Below, piece after piece: positions 1 to 11,999 of a stretch of DNA of 64,000 nucleotides; position 1 is the stretch's first letter; the number at the start of each line of letters is the position of its first letter. The notes under the pieces were generated by a model. The model was given only the letters and a program-made list of their open reading frames with translations. It was not told where the DNA came from and did not search any database. The stretch covers positions 186,001-250,000 of the forward strand of contig LATX02000235.1 in NCBI GenBank assembly GCA_001466705.2, given 5' to 3'. The stretch comes from Moniliophthora roreri. Its lineage: Eukaryota > Basidiomycota > Agaricomycetes > Agaricales > Marasmiaceae. A program made the position numbers and the translations under genes.

Positions 1-1290
1 GAGTCACGAGCACCGGGAAGGAGCTCTGACAGGTGGGCCTTGAGGACTTGGGTGTCGATGAAGGGTGGTCTAGGAGGTGCAGCAGAGTGCAGATGGAAGG
101 GGCAGAGAAGTGCAGGCATTTGCCCACTATTTCCGTCTCTTCTGATGCCGCATCAGACCCCAATCATGGCATCTAATCGGTTCCGGGTACCGGGACACAA
201 AGGTGCACCACTGAGAACTGGAATGTCTGAGATGAAGAAAGGATGTTTTCGAGGGATAATTGAAGGGAATGCACGGGCGTCGGGAACAGAAAGGCGCAAT
301 CATGGACGTTCAAAAGCAAGGCAACCCACGTGGTAATTTCCATTTTCAGTTATCTTATTGCCATTATCGATGCAAGCAACGGCAGAATGGACTCCTAGCA
401 TAGCGCAGCATGCGTAGCACATACAGCTGTAAAGCAATGCTATTTAGATTATTCCTGCCCAGTAAGAATGAATCAGTATAAGCACCCATAATAGTTGAGA
501 CGAACAAAGCGGTGCCTCTGAATTCAATCTGAACTGCCCTTTTTGCAAGCCCTAGATCTGTAACGTGGGTGACAATCCAATTACCCTTTCGTTTTCTTTC
601 AAGAATCAAAACTGTCGGTTGGTGATGAAGTAGTTCTGTGGGGCTCCATGTGCCCACGGATGAAAGGCGCGGATATACAAGTTCGTCTCGCCGGTCCGCC
701 GGCGCCGCTTGACTGGCAAGCCGGAAATTTCTCAAGCGTTAAGCGCCCAGGGCAGGCTTCTTCTCAGACGACCACCGTCATCGGATCTCTCGTGTCACCC
801 TCATTGTTGAGCTCTGCAGGATATCGGCCTAAAGCGTAGCTTATATAGTAGCACTTATTCTTGTTGGGTTAGGAAAGCCATTTAAGCGGAGTACGGTGAC
901 TCATCTGCCGACCTTTTTTTACTCGCCAGTCTAATTTAACACAACTCAAGTTTGGAAGGGATTTCCAGGTCTCCGAAAGGAATTTTTTGAACGAAAGGTA
1001 GAGCCTGAGAGGTTCAACTTCTCGCGACATCGTGTCTCATTACGCGTACGTATTTGGCTCAGCAAGCTTCTTCTTGATGCGCTCCCAACGGGCAAGGCAG
1101 AATACGGGTGATTAAAGAAACTAAATTACCATAATTGTCTTTTCTGGCGCCGAGTTAGGCCTTACTCCGGCAGGTGTCTCTTGCTGGGGCAGATGGGAAA
1201 GAAATCATTTGAGCTGCCTCGAATTAGAGAACCGTCATAATCGGAGTAGCCGATAGCTCGACTTTGCTACTACTTGGGGAATTAGTTGGT
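1..1290. other. No gene recognised
   Basis: Open frames on both strands are short, lack family motifs and look like chance ORFs. There are no clear splice-linked exons and no repeat structure. The right end carries the promoter of the oxygenase gene that starts at 1347. Confidence 0.5.
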
Positions 1291-1298
1291 ACGTCGAC

Positions 1299-1305
1299 TA
1301 TATAA
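1299..1305 (+). promoter_or_regulatory. TATA box of the oxygenase gene
   Basis: TATATAA lies 42 nt upstream of the ATG at 1347. This position suits a fungal core promoter with a short 5' leader. Confidence 0.45.
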
Positions 1306-1346
1306 CCTCTTGGTTCTACGACTCACCTCTCCTCAGATCAAATAAC

Positions 1347-2599
1347 ATGCCTACCCTCGAATTACCACCTTTCCCAACCGACGTACCCACACATCCACTT
1401 CTTATCATTGACTACGCTCTTCTCAAAGCCGGGGACGAGACAGAGATCAGCCGCCTTTGGTCAGCTGCTACTTCACTCGGTTTCTGGTAGTGAGTGTTAG
1501 AAGGCTCTCGATACGACATTCGGTTCTAATCTCCTCTTAGCCTGAAGAATCACGGAGCCGACGAAGAGGTGAATGAAATGTTCGAGATGGGACATGAGAC
1601 GATGGCTCTACCTCTGGAGGAAAAGATGAAGTTTGAGCAAGGAGATACTGGAGTATCATTCGGGTTCGTCTTTCTCTTCCGCACCGAGAACTATGCTTGA
1701 CTCACATCTCGTACCTAGTTACAAGGCCGCCGGCGCGAACGCAGTAGATGCATCAGGCGTCAAAGACACCGTCGAGTTCATCAACATCGCCAAAGACGAC
1801 GGCTTCTCCTGGCCCAAGATTGCTCGCCGAGCCTACCCATCCACTGTGAACCATCGCATGGATTCCACTGTTGTACCATTCATCAAGAAGTCGGAAGAAG
1901 TCAACCAGACTATTCTGGAAATCTTCAATACCAAGCTGGGGCTCCCGACATGTGAACTCGGAAAACGTCATACCAAGGATGAGTTCAGCGGAAGTGAGGC
2001 TCGTGTTATCAAGAACCCTGTCAATCTTCCCCGAGACAGTATTGGAATTGGTGCTCATACCGATTTTGGGTCCCTCAGTTTCTTGCATAATCGTCTGGGT
2101 GGCCTTCAGGTGTTGCCGCCGGGAGTAGATGAATGGCAATATGTCAAGGTATGTTCTTGATGCCGGATAAGCTATCTTGCCATTGGCTAATGCTTCCCAG
2201 CCTATCCCAGGTCATGCTATATGCAACGTTGGAGATGCGCTGGCCGTGCTTAGTGGTGGAATCCTTCACTCCAACATTCATCGTGTCATGTATGGCTCGG
2301 TACTTGTACATGATCAAACTCAACACTCACGCTTTATTTTTAGGCCTCCGCCAGGCGCTCAGTCAAAGTTTGACCGTTGGTCATTGGTATACTTCACTCG
2401 TCCCGGTGCCTCAGTCGTACTTCGACCTTTGAGCGAGTTGAGCGAGACCATCGCCTCTGCTGTAAATGACCAGGTAGACAAGGCAGATCTCCATACTGGC
2501 GTCACCGCTGACGAGTGGTTCACACGACGAATCAAGAACCAAAGAATGAATAATCGGAAGGCAAGTCAGATTTATCGTAATCTGCAAAGTACAAAGTAA
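1347..2599 (+). CDS. Fe(II)/2-oxoglutarate-dependent oxygenase, isopenicillin-N-synthase-like
   Basis: Spliced model: 1347-1489, 1541-1663, 1719-2148, 2201-2289, 2344-2599. All phases agree and give 346 residues, normal for this family. The N-terminal half has the DIOX_N signature (FWYLKNHG, then SFGYKAAGAN). The catalytic half has GAHTDFGSLSFL, giving the HxD iron ligands. NIHRV supplies the distal His, and RWSLVYF supplies the Arg-x-Ser that binds 2-oxoglutarate. All key residues are present, so the enzyme should be active. These soluble enzymes use O2 and 2-oxoglutarate to hydroxylate, desaturate or cyclise small molecules; the substrate cannot be read from sequence. The start is the first ATG behind a TATA box and gives the expected N-terminus. 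The gene ends 111 bp from the converging FAD oxidase gene, which suggests but does not prove a shared pathway. Confidence 0.9.
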
Positions 2600-2710
2600 C
2601 TGATAACGATAAAAAATAGGGACCGGAAACGTGGGAAGCAAGTAGGGGAACAGAACGGGGGAGAGCTTAAGGAAATTAGAGTTGTGTTTTCCGACGCAAC
2701 CTTGTAAATA

Positions 2711-4551
2711 CTAGACAGCATGAGTGTCATAGACGAGCTCTAGCAGTACCATCCTCCTCCGCTCAATAATGAACCACTTGTCGAATATGACATCCGGATC
2801 GTACTTCCTTTTTAGATGTTGCAATTTCTTGTACTTTTCCGCACCATAGAGTGATTCGCCTTTGTTTGTGCTTGACACTCGGTGGTCTTGATCTTCCACG
2901 TACTCTGCTATCTGTGTTGGTAGGATCAACTAAAAATAGCCATGCAGACTTACGAAATCCTTCACGATTCCCAGCAAAGAACTTCTCTCCAGGCGAAATC
3001 ATCCGCAGAATCTCCCATACCGTTTTGCGAGCAAACATCATATCCTTTGGAGTGTTCTCCGGCCACCCCATCAACATAAATCCATTACTCAAAGAATGAC
3101 GAGCCAATGCCATCGCATCATTGGGGACTGCCTTCACTTTCGCGAGGTGGTTGTACTCGAACATTACGATCATAGAGAGGTTATTCTCCTTGAACGGAAG
3201 GCTATTCAAACGCTCCAGAACCTTGCGTACGGGATCTACTTGGGCGCTGGCGAGGTCGTAGGGGAAGCCACGCATGTACCGTGCTAATCCTGGCTCGTAG
3301 TACTGGTTCTGTAGTAGACGAAGAAATGAGATCGTGAGAAGTAATCACACTAGAAGGCAAGTGGGGCTCACGTATAGGCCATTTAACATCTCGTAAGGTA
3401 TTTCCGCCGTTGTGTCCTCAGTTGGACCTGTCAATGCCACGAATTAATGATGCGGAGCAATGTGGCGATAACCTTTTGTTCGGCTGACCAAGATCCAAAA
3501 AAGCTTTGAATTTCGATTTTCCTTCCGTTTTGGTGCCGTTGTAGAATACGGAAACAAAGGTAATAGCCTAAAGAGATTTAGCCCATAGTTTTCTATCTTG
3601 AACAGAACCCTTGCCTTATCGAGCTGCGCATCCCTGTAGCAGGTAAGAAAAGCCACCTCCTTCTCGGACGCCTTCGAATACCATTCTCTAATAACCTTCA
3701 TCAAATCCTCCACCTTTTCAGCGTCGAAGACCAAGTTTCCCGCAAAAACTGTCCGTCGCTGTGCATGCAGCCTAAAGACAAATTCAGCGCAGATGCCAAA
3801 ATTACATCCTCCTCCTCTGACCGCCCAGAACAGTTCGCTATTCTCATTATCACTGGCAGTTACAGCGGTCCCGTCTGACAACACGACCACAACCTGCAAA
3901 GGCAAGAGGCATAAGCAGATGAACGAATTTTGCTGCAACTGTTGTACCTCGACGAGATTATCTACACTAAGGGCATGTGATCCCTGTAGCCACCCGAATC
4001 CACCTCCTAGAACGAGTCTTGATATAGTAGTTGCATTAGATGGAAAGTAGGACCAAAATGAGAGCGTCAACATACCCGCCGACTCCTGTCTGGGTTGGTG
4101 ATGGTGATGACATTAGTCCTCGTCATGCGGTGCTATGGAAGTGACTTACATGATTGACAGTTCCACCCACAGTAGCTAATCCATGCTCCATCGCCGCTTC
4201 ATCGACGTCTTTCCATACAGCGCCTCCTTGAACATACGCCAGTTTACGTGCAGGATCGACCCTAACCTGATTCATGTAACGGGAGAGGTCGATGACTAGA
4301 CCATCTTCTGCTGAGGATGCGCCAACTGCGTTGTGTCCGCCACCTCGGGTAGCTAGGGAGAGTTTGTTTTCCTTTGCGTAGCGAAGTGCGAGGGATATAT
4401 CGTCTACATCCTTGACGAAGGCGACGACTTTGGCATGGCGTGCAGCGTTGATTGCCCAACGGGAGATAGCACTGAGGTAGTCGTGGTCTGACGGAGTGAC
4501 AATGTCTCCGTGAAGGGATTGTTTCAGCTGTTCAAGGGTATGAGCTGACAT
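2711..4551 (-). CDS. FAD-linked oxidase, berberine bridge enzyme family
   Basis: Minus-strand model with eight exons: 4551-4150, 4089-4076 (14 nt), 4017-3948, 3893-3609, 3567-3489, 3427-3372, 3308-2954, 2904-2711. Phases are consistent and give 484 residues. The FAD_binding_4 part shows LATRGGGHNAVG, whose His is the usual site of covalent flavin attachment, then VGGTVNHTGVGGLVLGGGFG and FWAVRGGGCNFGI. The C-terminal BBE domain reads YGAEKYKKLQHLKRKYDPD. Such enzymes oxidise sugars, alkaloid-like or phenolic compounds with O2. No convincing signal peptide follows the chosen Met, so the protein may be intracellular; an upstream exon cannot be excluded. One donor, GTTCTG at 3608, is weak but keeps the frame. 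It converges with the 2-oxoglutarate oxygenase. Confidence 0.85.
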
Positions 4552-5039
4552 ATCGCAGGTCAAATAACTGAAGAATGAAAGTACAGAGTTAAATACTTTT
4601 CTATTGCTTAGTTGAAGGCGGAGAATCAAATTGTATATGGCGTGGTAATGTGTCCCGTGTTCCCGAGTCGGTCGAGTGCTTTGTATGAAGTGGAGAAGAG
4701 GCGCCTGAATTCTTGAATGTCTCCGAATCATGTACGCAACTGGCACGTCAGAATCTACAAAATTGTTAGTCGATTCAGTGTTAGACAAGCAGACCAGACT
4801 CGTCTTACCAGATGCTCCTCCTGATACACTCCTCTTACGCCACCACTAACCTCGCGCTCTGAGATCAGGAGCTTTAGATACAGGAGGATTCCGAGATGAA
4901 TGTCATTGAACGCCAGTCCAAGTATAGAACAAGGATCCATGCTGCCGATTCCGCCTACGTCGGGGAGACATCCATAAACTCCTCATATATCTTCAAGAGG
5001 TTTCGGTTACCCTTTTCAACCTTCATAACGAACCTGACT

Positions 5040-5905
5040 CTGTCCACGGTGCTTGGGGGTCGTTCTCAAGGTCGCCCTCCAATGCAATGATATCGGCCGC
5101 CGCCCAGCCTGGTCTGATACACCCAAAATGTACTTCATTATCACCTAGCCAAGCGCTGAGAGACACGTCCAGACCCTCCGACTCCATATCGGCATGCAAA
5201 TCTTGATTCATACCCCTCACCACCCAATGTTCCCCAACGGAGCACTTGTTTCCAATCTGCACCAAACCTGACCATCAGCTTCATTTCTGGCGAGTTTTCT
5301 CCGCGCGAGAAAGCACCCGTGTCACCACAGGCAATGTTCTGGATATGCCTGATCCCATATCGCATTCGTTCGTGGGTCTTTTCCGCCGGTGAATTCCTTC
5401 ATCTTATAGTACACCAAAGGTGTGGAGACCCATGTGGTTGATTTGTTCTCCGCCCAGTGGGATAGTAAAACAACACGTTACTTGTTTGGTTCGAAATTAA
5501 CGATGGGAGTGGCTATCGAGTGTTCGACAGAGTCGGCCCCGAGGAAGAGAAGAATACGGATGGACTCGATGGCTCGTGCGTGCGCTGCTACTTTGATACC
5601 ATATGAATGAGCGGTAGATATCATAACAAAAGTGGTAATATTGCGTGTTGCAGTTGTAGAAGGAGACCACTGACACCCGGGAGCGGGGTTTGTAGTCTGC
5701 GGAGAAGTTTGTAAGAGTTGCGTAATCTCCTATGTCACTTTAAGCGTACCTGCGTCACCGCATACCTAGTAAGGACAATATACGTCAGCGAAGACACCGG
5801 ACAGGACAGAGGTTGCGACCCTTACCTTAACCCGGTCAGCACCCGCACAATCTGCCTGCGGCGCATCCATCAACACCATCCGCTATCTCTGCACCCATGA
5901 TGGAG
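5040..5905 (-). pseudogene. Amidohydrolase remnant, C-terminal part
   Basis: On the minus strand, stretches of a metal-dependent amidohydrolase (cyclic imidase/prolidase-like) appear in order but in different frames. QADCAGADRVK at about 5832-5864 matches the GADxIK region before the metal-ligand lysine. HSYGIKVAAHARAIESIR and LGADSVEHS at about 5510-5610 match the AAHARG..GVDSIEH segment. CIRPGWAAADIIALEGD at about 5080 matches the barrel exit strand. The frames are joined by frameshifts and broken by stops (for example the TAA in the 5475-5489 region). The N-terminal half with the HxH metal site is missing. The remnant ends where the dispersed repeat family begins, so an insertion or rearrangement probably removed the 5' part. 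It is not functional as read. Confidence 0.6.
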
Positions 5906-7460
5906 AAGCAGCATCTCCCGGCTCCCTAGGTATCCCATCCAACGAGCGCGACTTGACCGCTCAGTACCTGAATGAAGGTGTTCCTGCCCGAAAATTGTCG
6001 GTGTGCAGCAATCGGATTTTAGGTCGGCTCTGACAAGCCCATTGCTGGGAGTTGATATCAAAGGTTGTATACTGACGTGTTGTGGCATGCGGTGGAAGGA
6101 TGAGGGATACAGAGGAAGGAGTTGATAGTGGTAGAATCGGGACGCGGGCGGTCATTTGGGTTCGCTGGGCACGTGAGGGTCTAGACCGAGTCCGGCTTCG
6201 GCATTCGGTGTGAAGTCCGACGTTTTTTCTGTAGCGTTTGCCGATTGGTGAAAGCAGTGGAACAGGTATTGGGAGTCTGAAAGTTCAAAAGGGTGGGTAA
6301 CATGAAGCCTGGCCGCTAGTTTCATGGGATATGGGAACGTCGGTCGAACGGGGGGTGAAGAGATTGATCAACACTGCGCTAAGAAGTGATCGAGGGGATG
6401 CGGATATCTGTGGTAAAAAAAAAATAGGTATGAGAGAGAGACTAAACACCACACCAAAAATGTAACATACCCAGCATAATGAATTGAAAGCTCTGCTCCG
6501 ACCCAGGTTGCTATTACCCCATTAACGCAACCAATCCAGTAATGGATACATCAACGACAGGAAGCTAACTTGGGAGTGTAGTTCGACCTCGTAGTTCCCA
6601 AATGCTGGAACGTATCTTCGGCTCGAATAGTACTGCTTGGATTATGGCTGATCCAGGAGGGGAGTGCGCTTGTGATAAGGATGGCGTAGGGTACCAGCTG
6701 TTAACGTGGTTTCGGCGGCGATAGCGCCTGCGGTGGCGACATATCGGCACTCTCCCTTTCTAGCCCAGCTCACATCCCCAACCGTGAGCTCCAAGAGTGG
6801 GTGTACCGAGGAGGTTGATTATGACGGAGGTGGATGAAGGTGACGTGTAAGGGGAGAAGGAGTCTGCTGCTCGCGGGAGGTACTTCTGGTGACATAGTTC
6901 CGAGGCCACGTCGGCTACACTGGCGCAAACGACATTCTGAGGAACCCAAGTACGGACTCGAATACATGTTTGTCGTTGAGCAGGCGTAAGGTATCGCTTG
7001 GATTGTCGGTTGTGGTGAGCGGGAGAGCGTAGGAGTTGCGGCAGAAGTGGTGATCTTGCTGTCGTATCGAAAGTTCAAGTTTACGCTAGCTGCGATGGAT
7101 AGATCAGAAACCAAATACGTTATCATCGAGTTTGACAATCTCACCGACGTCGTTCTCTATACCAGCATTTCGACACCAAAGGCACAAGAACCAGCCTAAA
7201 TCCTCCGCCTCTCACGTCCCCAAATCTTGAGTCCAAAATGTTTGATTTGGTAACGCTGCGTCGCATCGAGCATATTCTTCTCAAAGATCGGAGGTACCAA
7301 AGGGCGGTTTGAACCAGGCGTTGATATAGATCTCGTTTCTCAGGCGTTGTGGTATGCGACCGACGGATGGGAGATACAGACTCCAGAGCATCTGACAGAG
7401 TTACGCGGCGGCGTTACGTTTGGGGTTTGCGGTACACGTGGCGAGGGTCTATAGACCATG
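5890..7460 (-). repeat. Dispersed paralogous segment, copy A (decayed minus-strand gene)
   Basis: This segment is collinear with 18530-19400, and its left part also matches 28140-28470. Shared landmarks include the block at 5996-6030 (ATCGGATTTTAGGTCGGCTC), the AGCTGCGATGGATAGATCAG block near 7080, and the ATGCGACCGACG block near 7350. Read on the minus strand it resembles exons of a membrane protein gene (YLVSDLSIAASV near 7110), but no continuous frame or splice model holds. It looks like a degenerate member of a lineage-specific family. The product is unknown. The middle (6240-6540) instead resembles 15270-15520 and 28430-28640. Confidence 0.5.
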
Positions 7461-7714
7461 GACCGAGCTTTGCTAGCGGAGCGTGTTATTGTACACATAC
7501 AGCTCTGACTCACCGAATTTGGGAAAGGTAAACGAAGACAAAAACTATAAAAACTATTATCTTTTTGTGAAGCAAGGGAAATCTGAAGGAATGAAAACTT
7601 GCAGACGAAACAATAAAGTGCTAATAATAGATATAAGGAGTCTGCACTCGATCATCCTGATTCAACTTGCTTCTCTTTCGAGTTCTTTCCTCAGACACGC
7701 GCATTCTCTATATT

Positions 7715-8082
7715 ATGGCTGGTACAACGACAGCTTTAGAGTTGGCTACTACGCTCGCAGAATCCAGTGACTCAGGCTCGAGCACAGTTCTACTCCTACT
7801 TATTGGGATTGCTGCGCCGAGATGAAACAGCCCTTGCACGACGAAGCTCTGTACAACTTGCTTATAAGCCTCCAGAGGTATGTGTATCACTTATTACTAC
7901 AGAGTCAAATTCTTTTTTTCTCAACAAAATTTAGCCATGAAGTAGCTGCATCCTATCTTCGAAGAAAAGAATCCTCCTCTGATAACATGGGCTGGATGGA
8001 ATACATGCTAGTATTGAGTCGGGAGGTTGCAAAGATTCGACACAGCTTAATTCTCCAAGCAACAGACACAATTACAGACTAA
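7715..8082 (+). pseudogene. Orphan small membrane protein family, decayed copy 1
   Basis: This is a degenerate paralogue of the intact gene at 40160-40731 and of the copy at 26635. The start reads MAGTTTALELATTLAESSDS followed by a hydrophobic stretch, matching the N-terminus of the family. The middle, corresponding to the VDTRLQMITNEM block, is deleted. A second exon begins after the AAATTTAG acceptor near 7935 and contains SSDNMGWMEYM, matching SSDDMGWTDYA of the intact copy. The third exon cannot be found. The frame changes between the blocks, so no full protein can be made. The function of the family is unknown. Confidence 0.55.
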
Positions 8083-8149
8083 CGACCTGCTGCACCCGTT
8101 CTGGCTGCTGTATTGCTCCGGCCTATGGCGGATTAGTTTTATTACCCTC

Positions 8150-10440
8150 ACGTTTGTGCTTACCCCTTTCGTTATCGCTATCGTGTTGTCTTTGTGCTAT
8201 CCCTTCGCTTCGCTACCTTCAGTACTCTACCTTACTTTCAATATTCTGAGTCCTGACCTCTTCTTCCTTCGACATTTTCACTTTTCCATTGGCCACGCAT
8301 CATCATTAATGTTTATTACACATTTCTCTGATTTACTACACGTCACACCCATATCATCGTTCATTATCATAATCACTCACCTCCTTCGTTCAACTTCCTT
8401 GTTCATGCTTTTACAGCATCCCAAACAAAAGGCATTACGAGGCGAAGCGTCCGCACAAGGCCGGAGGATCGTCTCTCCCCCCTTGCATCGCATTCAGTAG
8501 ATGAAGAACCGGGCAGTGTCATAGGTTTCTGGGGTTCCGGAGGCGACACATATCTCCAGGGTCTGTACCCTCTCGTTCCACTGCCTCATCGCATCCATTG
8601 TCTTCACTCCTTTCCGCTCTAGTTCATTGGAACTTTTGGACCCCCAATCGTGGTGCGAATACACCAAGGTGAGTGGAAACCGGAGCAGTTGCGGTGATAT
8701 GAGGATATATGTGTTGGTGAAGTTCCGTTTTACTACTGACATTGGCGCACAGTTTTCATTTATGCAGGTTCTAGGGCATGTATGGAGGTAATCTTGAAGC
8801 CGTAACGAGGAGCGGATAGAAGGAAGCGAAGAGCGCAAGACGGAGCCATGGCATATAGAACAACGCTGCTATCACATCGAGTGTCTAGTGGTGTGTTTCC
8901 GTTAGGTCAAATGCCTGCTGCAGAGTATAGGTCAGAAATGGAAGATCCGGGGTTGGGTTGATAGCTCTCACCAACGACGTAACATCTTGTTGGGGACAAG
9001 GCCTAACCCCAGACAACGCCCAACCTTATCTGATAGCGTCAGGTAATGTCCCGGAATAGTTCGGACCAAGTTCGGATGTTATCTGACGCTATCTGACATT
9101 ATTAGACGTTTCACAGGTAGCCTTTGAAAGGCTCTTTTAGGTGTCGGTCGTGTCTGATAATTAGGTATATATTGCTGAGGCACTAGAATACACTACAGGT
9201 GCTACGTACCGAAAGACCTTGTCTATCTCAGACTCCCACTGTGCCTACAAGAGTGACCAATACCCTCTGCTCTAACCCTCTGCCCCAACTCCAACAGCCT
9301 TCTACCCTTGAAACGAGGATCGTCACTCTAACGACACGGCAAGCTGCAACACGTAGAATGTTTAGTATAAGGATAACAGTGTCTCAAGGTCAACTCACGA
9401 GATATAGTCGTATATTGAAAGTGGTTCGGCGCCGTCATCTGGGTCTTCTCCGAAGTGCCTAACGCGTTGAACTATTCTTAGTTTCGCAAAAACAATAAGT
9501 AAACAGTACACGTACCTCGACTGTACCATAATTCACTTCTGGTCTACGTCTGTACTCCCTGCATCATATCTTGAACCATCGAGTTTCAGCTGGAGACGGT
9601 TAAAGAGCCATACAGATGGGGAAAAGGAGCGGGCGCCAGGAGCTGTTGAGAAGCGGGGATGGTGGTGGTTAGAAAGAAAAAAGTGAGCGTGGGGAAATTT
9701 AGGGCAAAGGGGGAATTTTCGAGGCGAATTGTGCACGGACCGCAAGGCACCACGTTTTTTCCAGCCGTGGTTGGAGACCCGAGAAGCGAGTTTGCCCAGA
9801 CCGACGTCCGCTTTGCCTCCTGCACCACCTGCGTCTACTTATTTTCGGAATTTACGACCAAACCCTTCACGGAGAGGACGTCGGCCTACGTCGGCCTGGA
9901 AGCCGAAGTAATAGCAAATCCATGTTACCCGCACCCTCCCCAACCCGGTTGATGCGAACCGGAATATGGAAGCCACGTTTCTCATTTTATGTCACCTGCC
10001 TTTCGGAAAATCAGAGAACACTCATTGCTTATTGCAAATCTCAAGAGAAACCGTAGTGCCCCTCCCCTACAGTGCTCGAAAAATCTTCAAGATCGGCCCG
10101 CTTTGAGCTTAGTCTTCATTCTCTGCATCTCACCGCCCAAGCATTGCATCAAGAGCAAATGTCATTCTATACCACAATATGGGGGGTCTTTTAATGTTTT
10201 CCCTTCCATATAGCATACTGCGTCAGGGCAACCGTGTTTAGGGGCTTGCACATGTTTTCCACATGGCATAAATCCAGGTACGGCTTCGGAACCGGAAGAA
10301 AAAGAAGTAGCTTTCTAGCGAGGGAGACTTTAGGCGACGGGACGACGACGGAACCAGGTGCGTCTTGAAAGGTAATTCCATTCCGAATCATCCGCTCTAC
10401 ATAAATATGATGGCGGAACATCCTTCCACCTGTTTGCCCT
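8150..10440. other. No complete gene; repeat-derived DNA
   Basis: A hydrophobic frame of 114 codons at 8156-8500 has no recognisable family and no supporting splice context. The 8520-8660 part, on the minus strand, contains NELERKGVKT. This matches a piece shared with 18080-18130 and 27660-27740, so it belongs to the decayed dispersed family. Between 8900 and 10440 only the inverted repeat at 9026-9100 stands out. Confidence 0.4.
9026..9100. repeat. Short inverted repeat (hairpin)
   Basis: The left arm at 9026-9052, containing TCTGATAGCGTCAG, is mirrored by the right arm at 9074-9100, containing CTGACGCTATCTGA, with a loop of about 22 nt. No gene fits here. It could be a foldback remnant of a transposable element or simply a chance hairpin. 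Confidence 0.4.
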
Positions 10441-10449
10441 ACGACAACG

Positions 10450-11967
10450 ATGCCAACACTAGACGATTATCTTACGGCCTCAATATGTGTGGTTAACACT
10501 ATTACTTCTCTATCGGTAAGCCTAAACAACTCGGCATAGCCGGTACACTGATATATGCGCTGCTTTAGGCCATGTTTTTTGTCTATGGTATGGGGTTGTT
10601 CCTGTCCTCCATGGATTAGATTCAACATTGAGTTCTTTTTTTTTTCTTAGGACTCTACACTGCACTCTTTATTTTCTACATCCGCATTCTGTGCGACAGT
10701 CGTGGACGCAATCAGACAAAGACCTTGTACTTTTGGCCTACGATCGTCCTATTCTTTCTAGCGACGCTGGTCGTTATTGGAGAAACAATTTACCGAAGTA
10801 TTTATATGTACATCACATTCAAGGCACTCCAGACAAAGCATTTCGAGGCTCTCATCACTTTCTTGCGACATGACCCGCGCAAAACAACCGGCATGTACGT
10901 CTCAAACAATTTATTATCAAGTCGTTTTCTTGACGTTCATCCTAGTGCTTTCACCAATATATGTGCCGTTCTTCTCAAGTACGTGTAGTATCACTGTCTG
11001 ATAGTCGCTGACTCAATCCCATCAAAGTGCGGTTGCAGACTACATACTCGTCAGTACCAATTCGCCTCCATTGAACTAGATAATGAAAGCACCACATCTC
11101 AGATTCATCGTTGTTATGTGATCTGGGGCTTTAGAAAGCGGATTTCAATCCCTCTAATCACGGCATCGATTGCCGCGAATGGTACGTCTCCGCCTCAAGA
11201 TGCGCTCACCTACGTTCTGATGGCTCCCAAGTGGTCGGGATGGTCGGCTCTTCCATGATGGTCGCTGGTATTCGAAACACGGCGGACAGAGAGAATGAAG
11301 AGCTGTATTCGCTGGGCAATGACCTTATTGGTATTCAACTGCTGATGAGCGTTATAGTTAATATGTTAATCACCACTTTGACTGGTGCGCTATATTCTGC
11401 TCCTTCACACTGGCTCTGCTCACTTTATTACTCACTTAGCCGGACGTATTTGGTGGATGCAACGTGAAGTTCATGTGGGTGAGGCAATTTACAAATCCAT
11501 CTCGAGGATTATGTGAGTGTACTTGCTGCAATTACACCCTTGGCCCGCTAATATCTTACCGGTTGTACTTAGCATGGAATCGGGACTTATCTATCCTATC
11601 TTCACTCTCGTTCATCTCGTCACCATTCATGTGATGTCGCTCAGAGACATTCCATTCGACTTTTCGTGTATCTCATTCCAGGCTGCTGTACGTGAAACTT
11701 GTTCTCCCTATCGCTGCTTGAACTCATGTCTCACAGGGCATCGCTCCAACATTGATCACGGTCCGCGCGCAACTCGGAAAAACCATCGAGAGCATGATGT
11801 GTGACGCCCCTGTGGCGTCGGAGATCAACTTCAGCAGCTGCTCCCCACGCTCAGACGGAATTAGCGTCGACAGTAGTAGAGCTCAGGTGACTGATCACAC
11901 TTTGAGCATACAACGAGGTCGTGAGCGGAGTTTGGGTACTTTGCGTTGGAAGGAGGAGACCATGTAG
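10450..11967 (+). CDS. Polytopic membrane protein, fungal orphan family
   Basis: Ten exons with consistent phases: 10450-10515, 10569-10587, 10651-10894, 10946-10978, 11028-11049, 11103-11181, 11232-11384, 11440-11512, 11573-11687, 11737-11967. They give 344 residues. Several hydrophobic helices alternate with basic loops, in the seven-helix layout common to an expanded family of uncharacterised Agaricomycete proteins. Visible family marks are YGLYTALFIFYIRIL early, IHRCYVIWGF in the middle, ARIWWMQRE after the fifth helix, then SGLIYPI and IAPTLITVRAQLG near the end. A hydrophilic Ser-rich tail of about 50 residues follows. It is probably a plasma-membrane or endomembrane protein. A receptor-like role is often assumed for the family but is not shown. 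It is the only intact gene in the 6-23 kb part of the duplicated block. Confidence 0.8.
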
Positions 11968-11999
11968 CCGTCTAATGGGACATTTCTAGTTTCGGCGTC

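Noticed and set aside
364..839. Overlapping ORFs of 123 and 63 codons
   Set aside because: No motifs, no splice context, opposite strands overlapping; likely chance frames.
1753..2139. Minus-strand ORF of 128 codons
   Set aside because: It is the antisense shadow of the catalytic exon of the oxygenase, which has all active-site residues on the plus strand.
8156..8500. Hydrophobic 114-codon ORF as a membrane protein gene
   Set aside because: Low-complexity, T-rich DNA gives hydrophobic translation; no paralogue, splice sites or family support.
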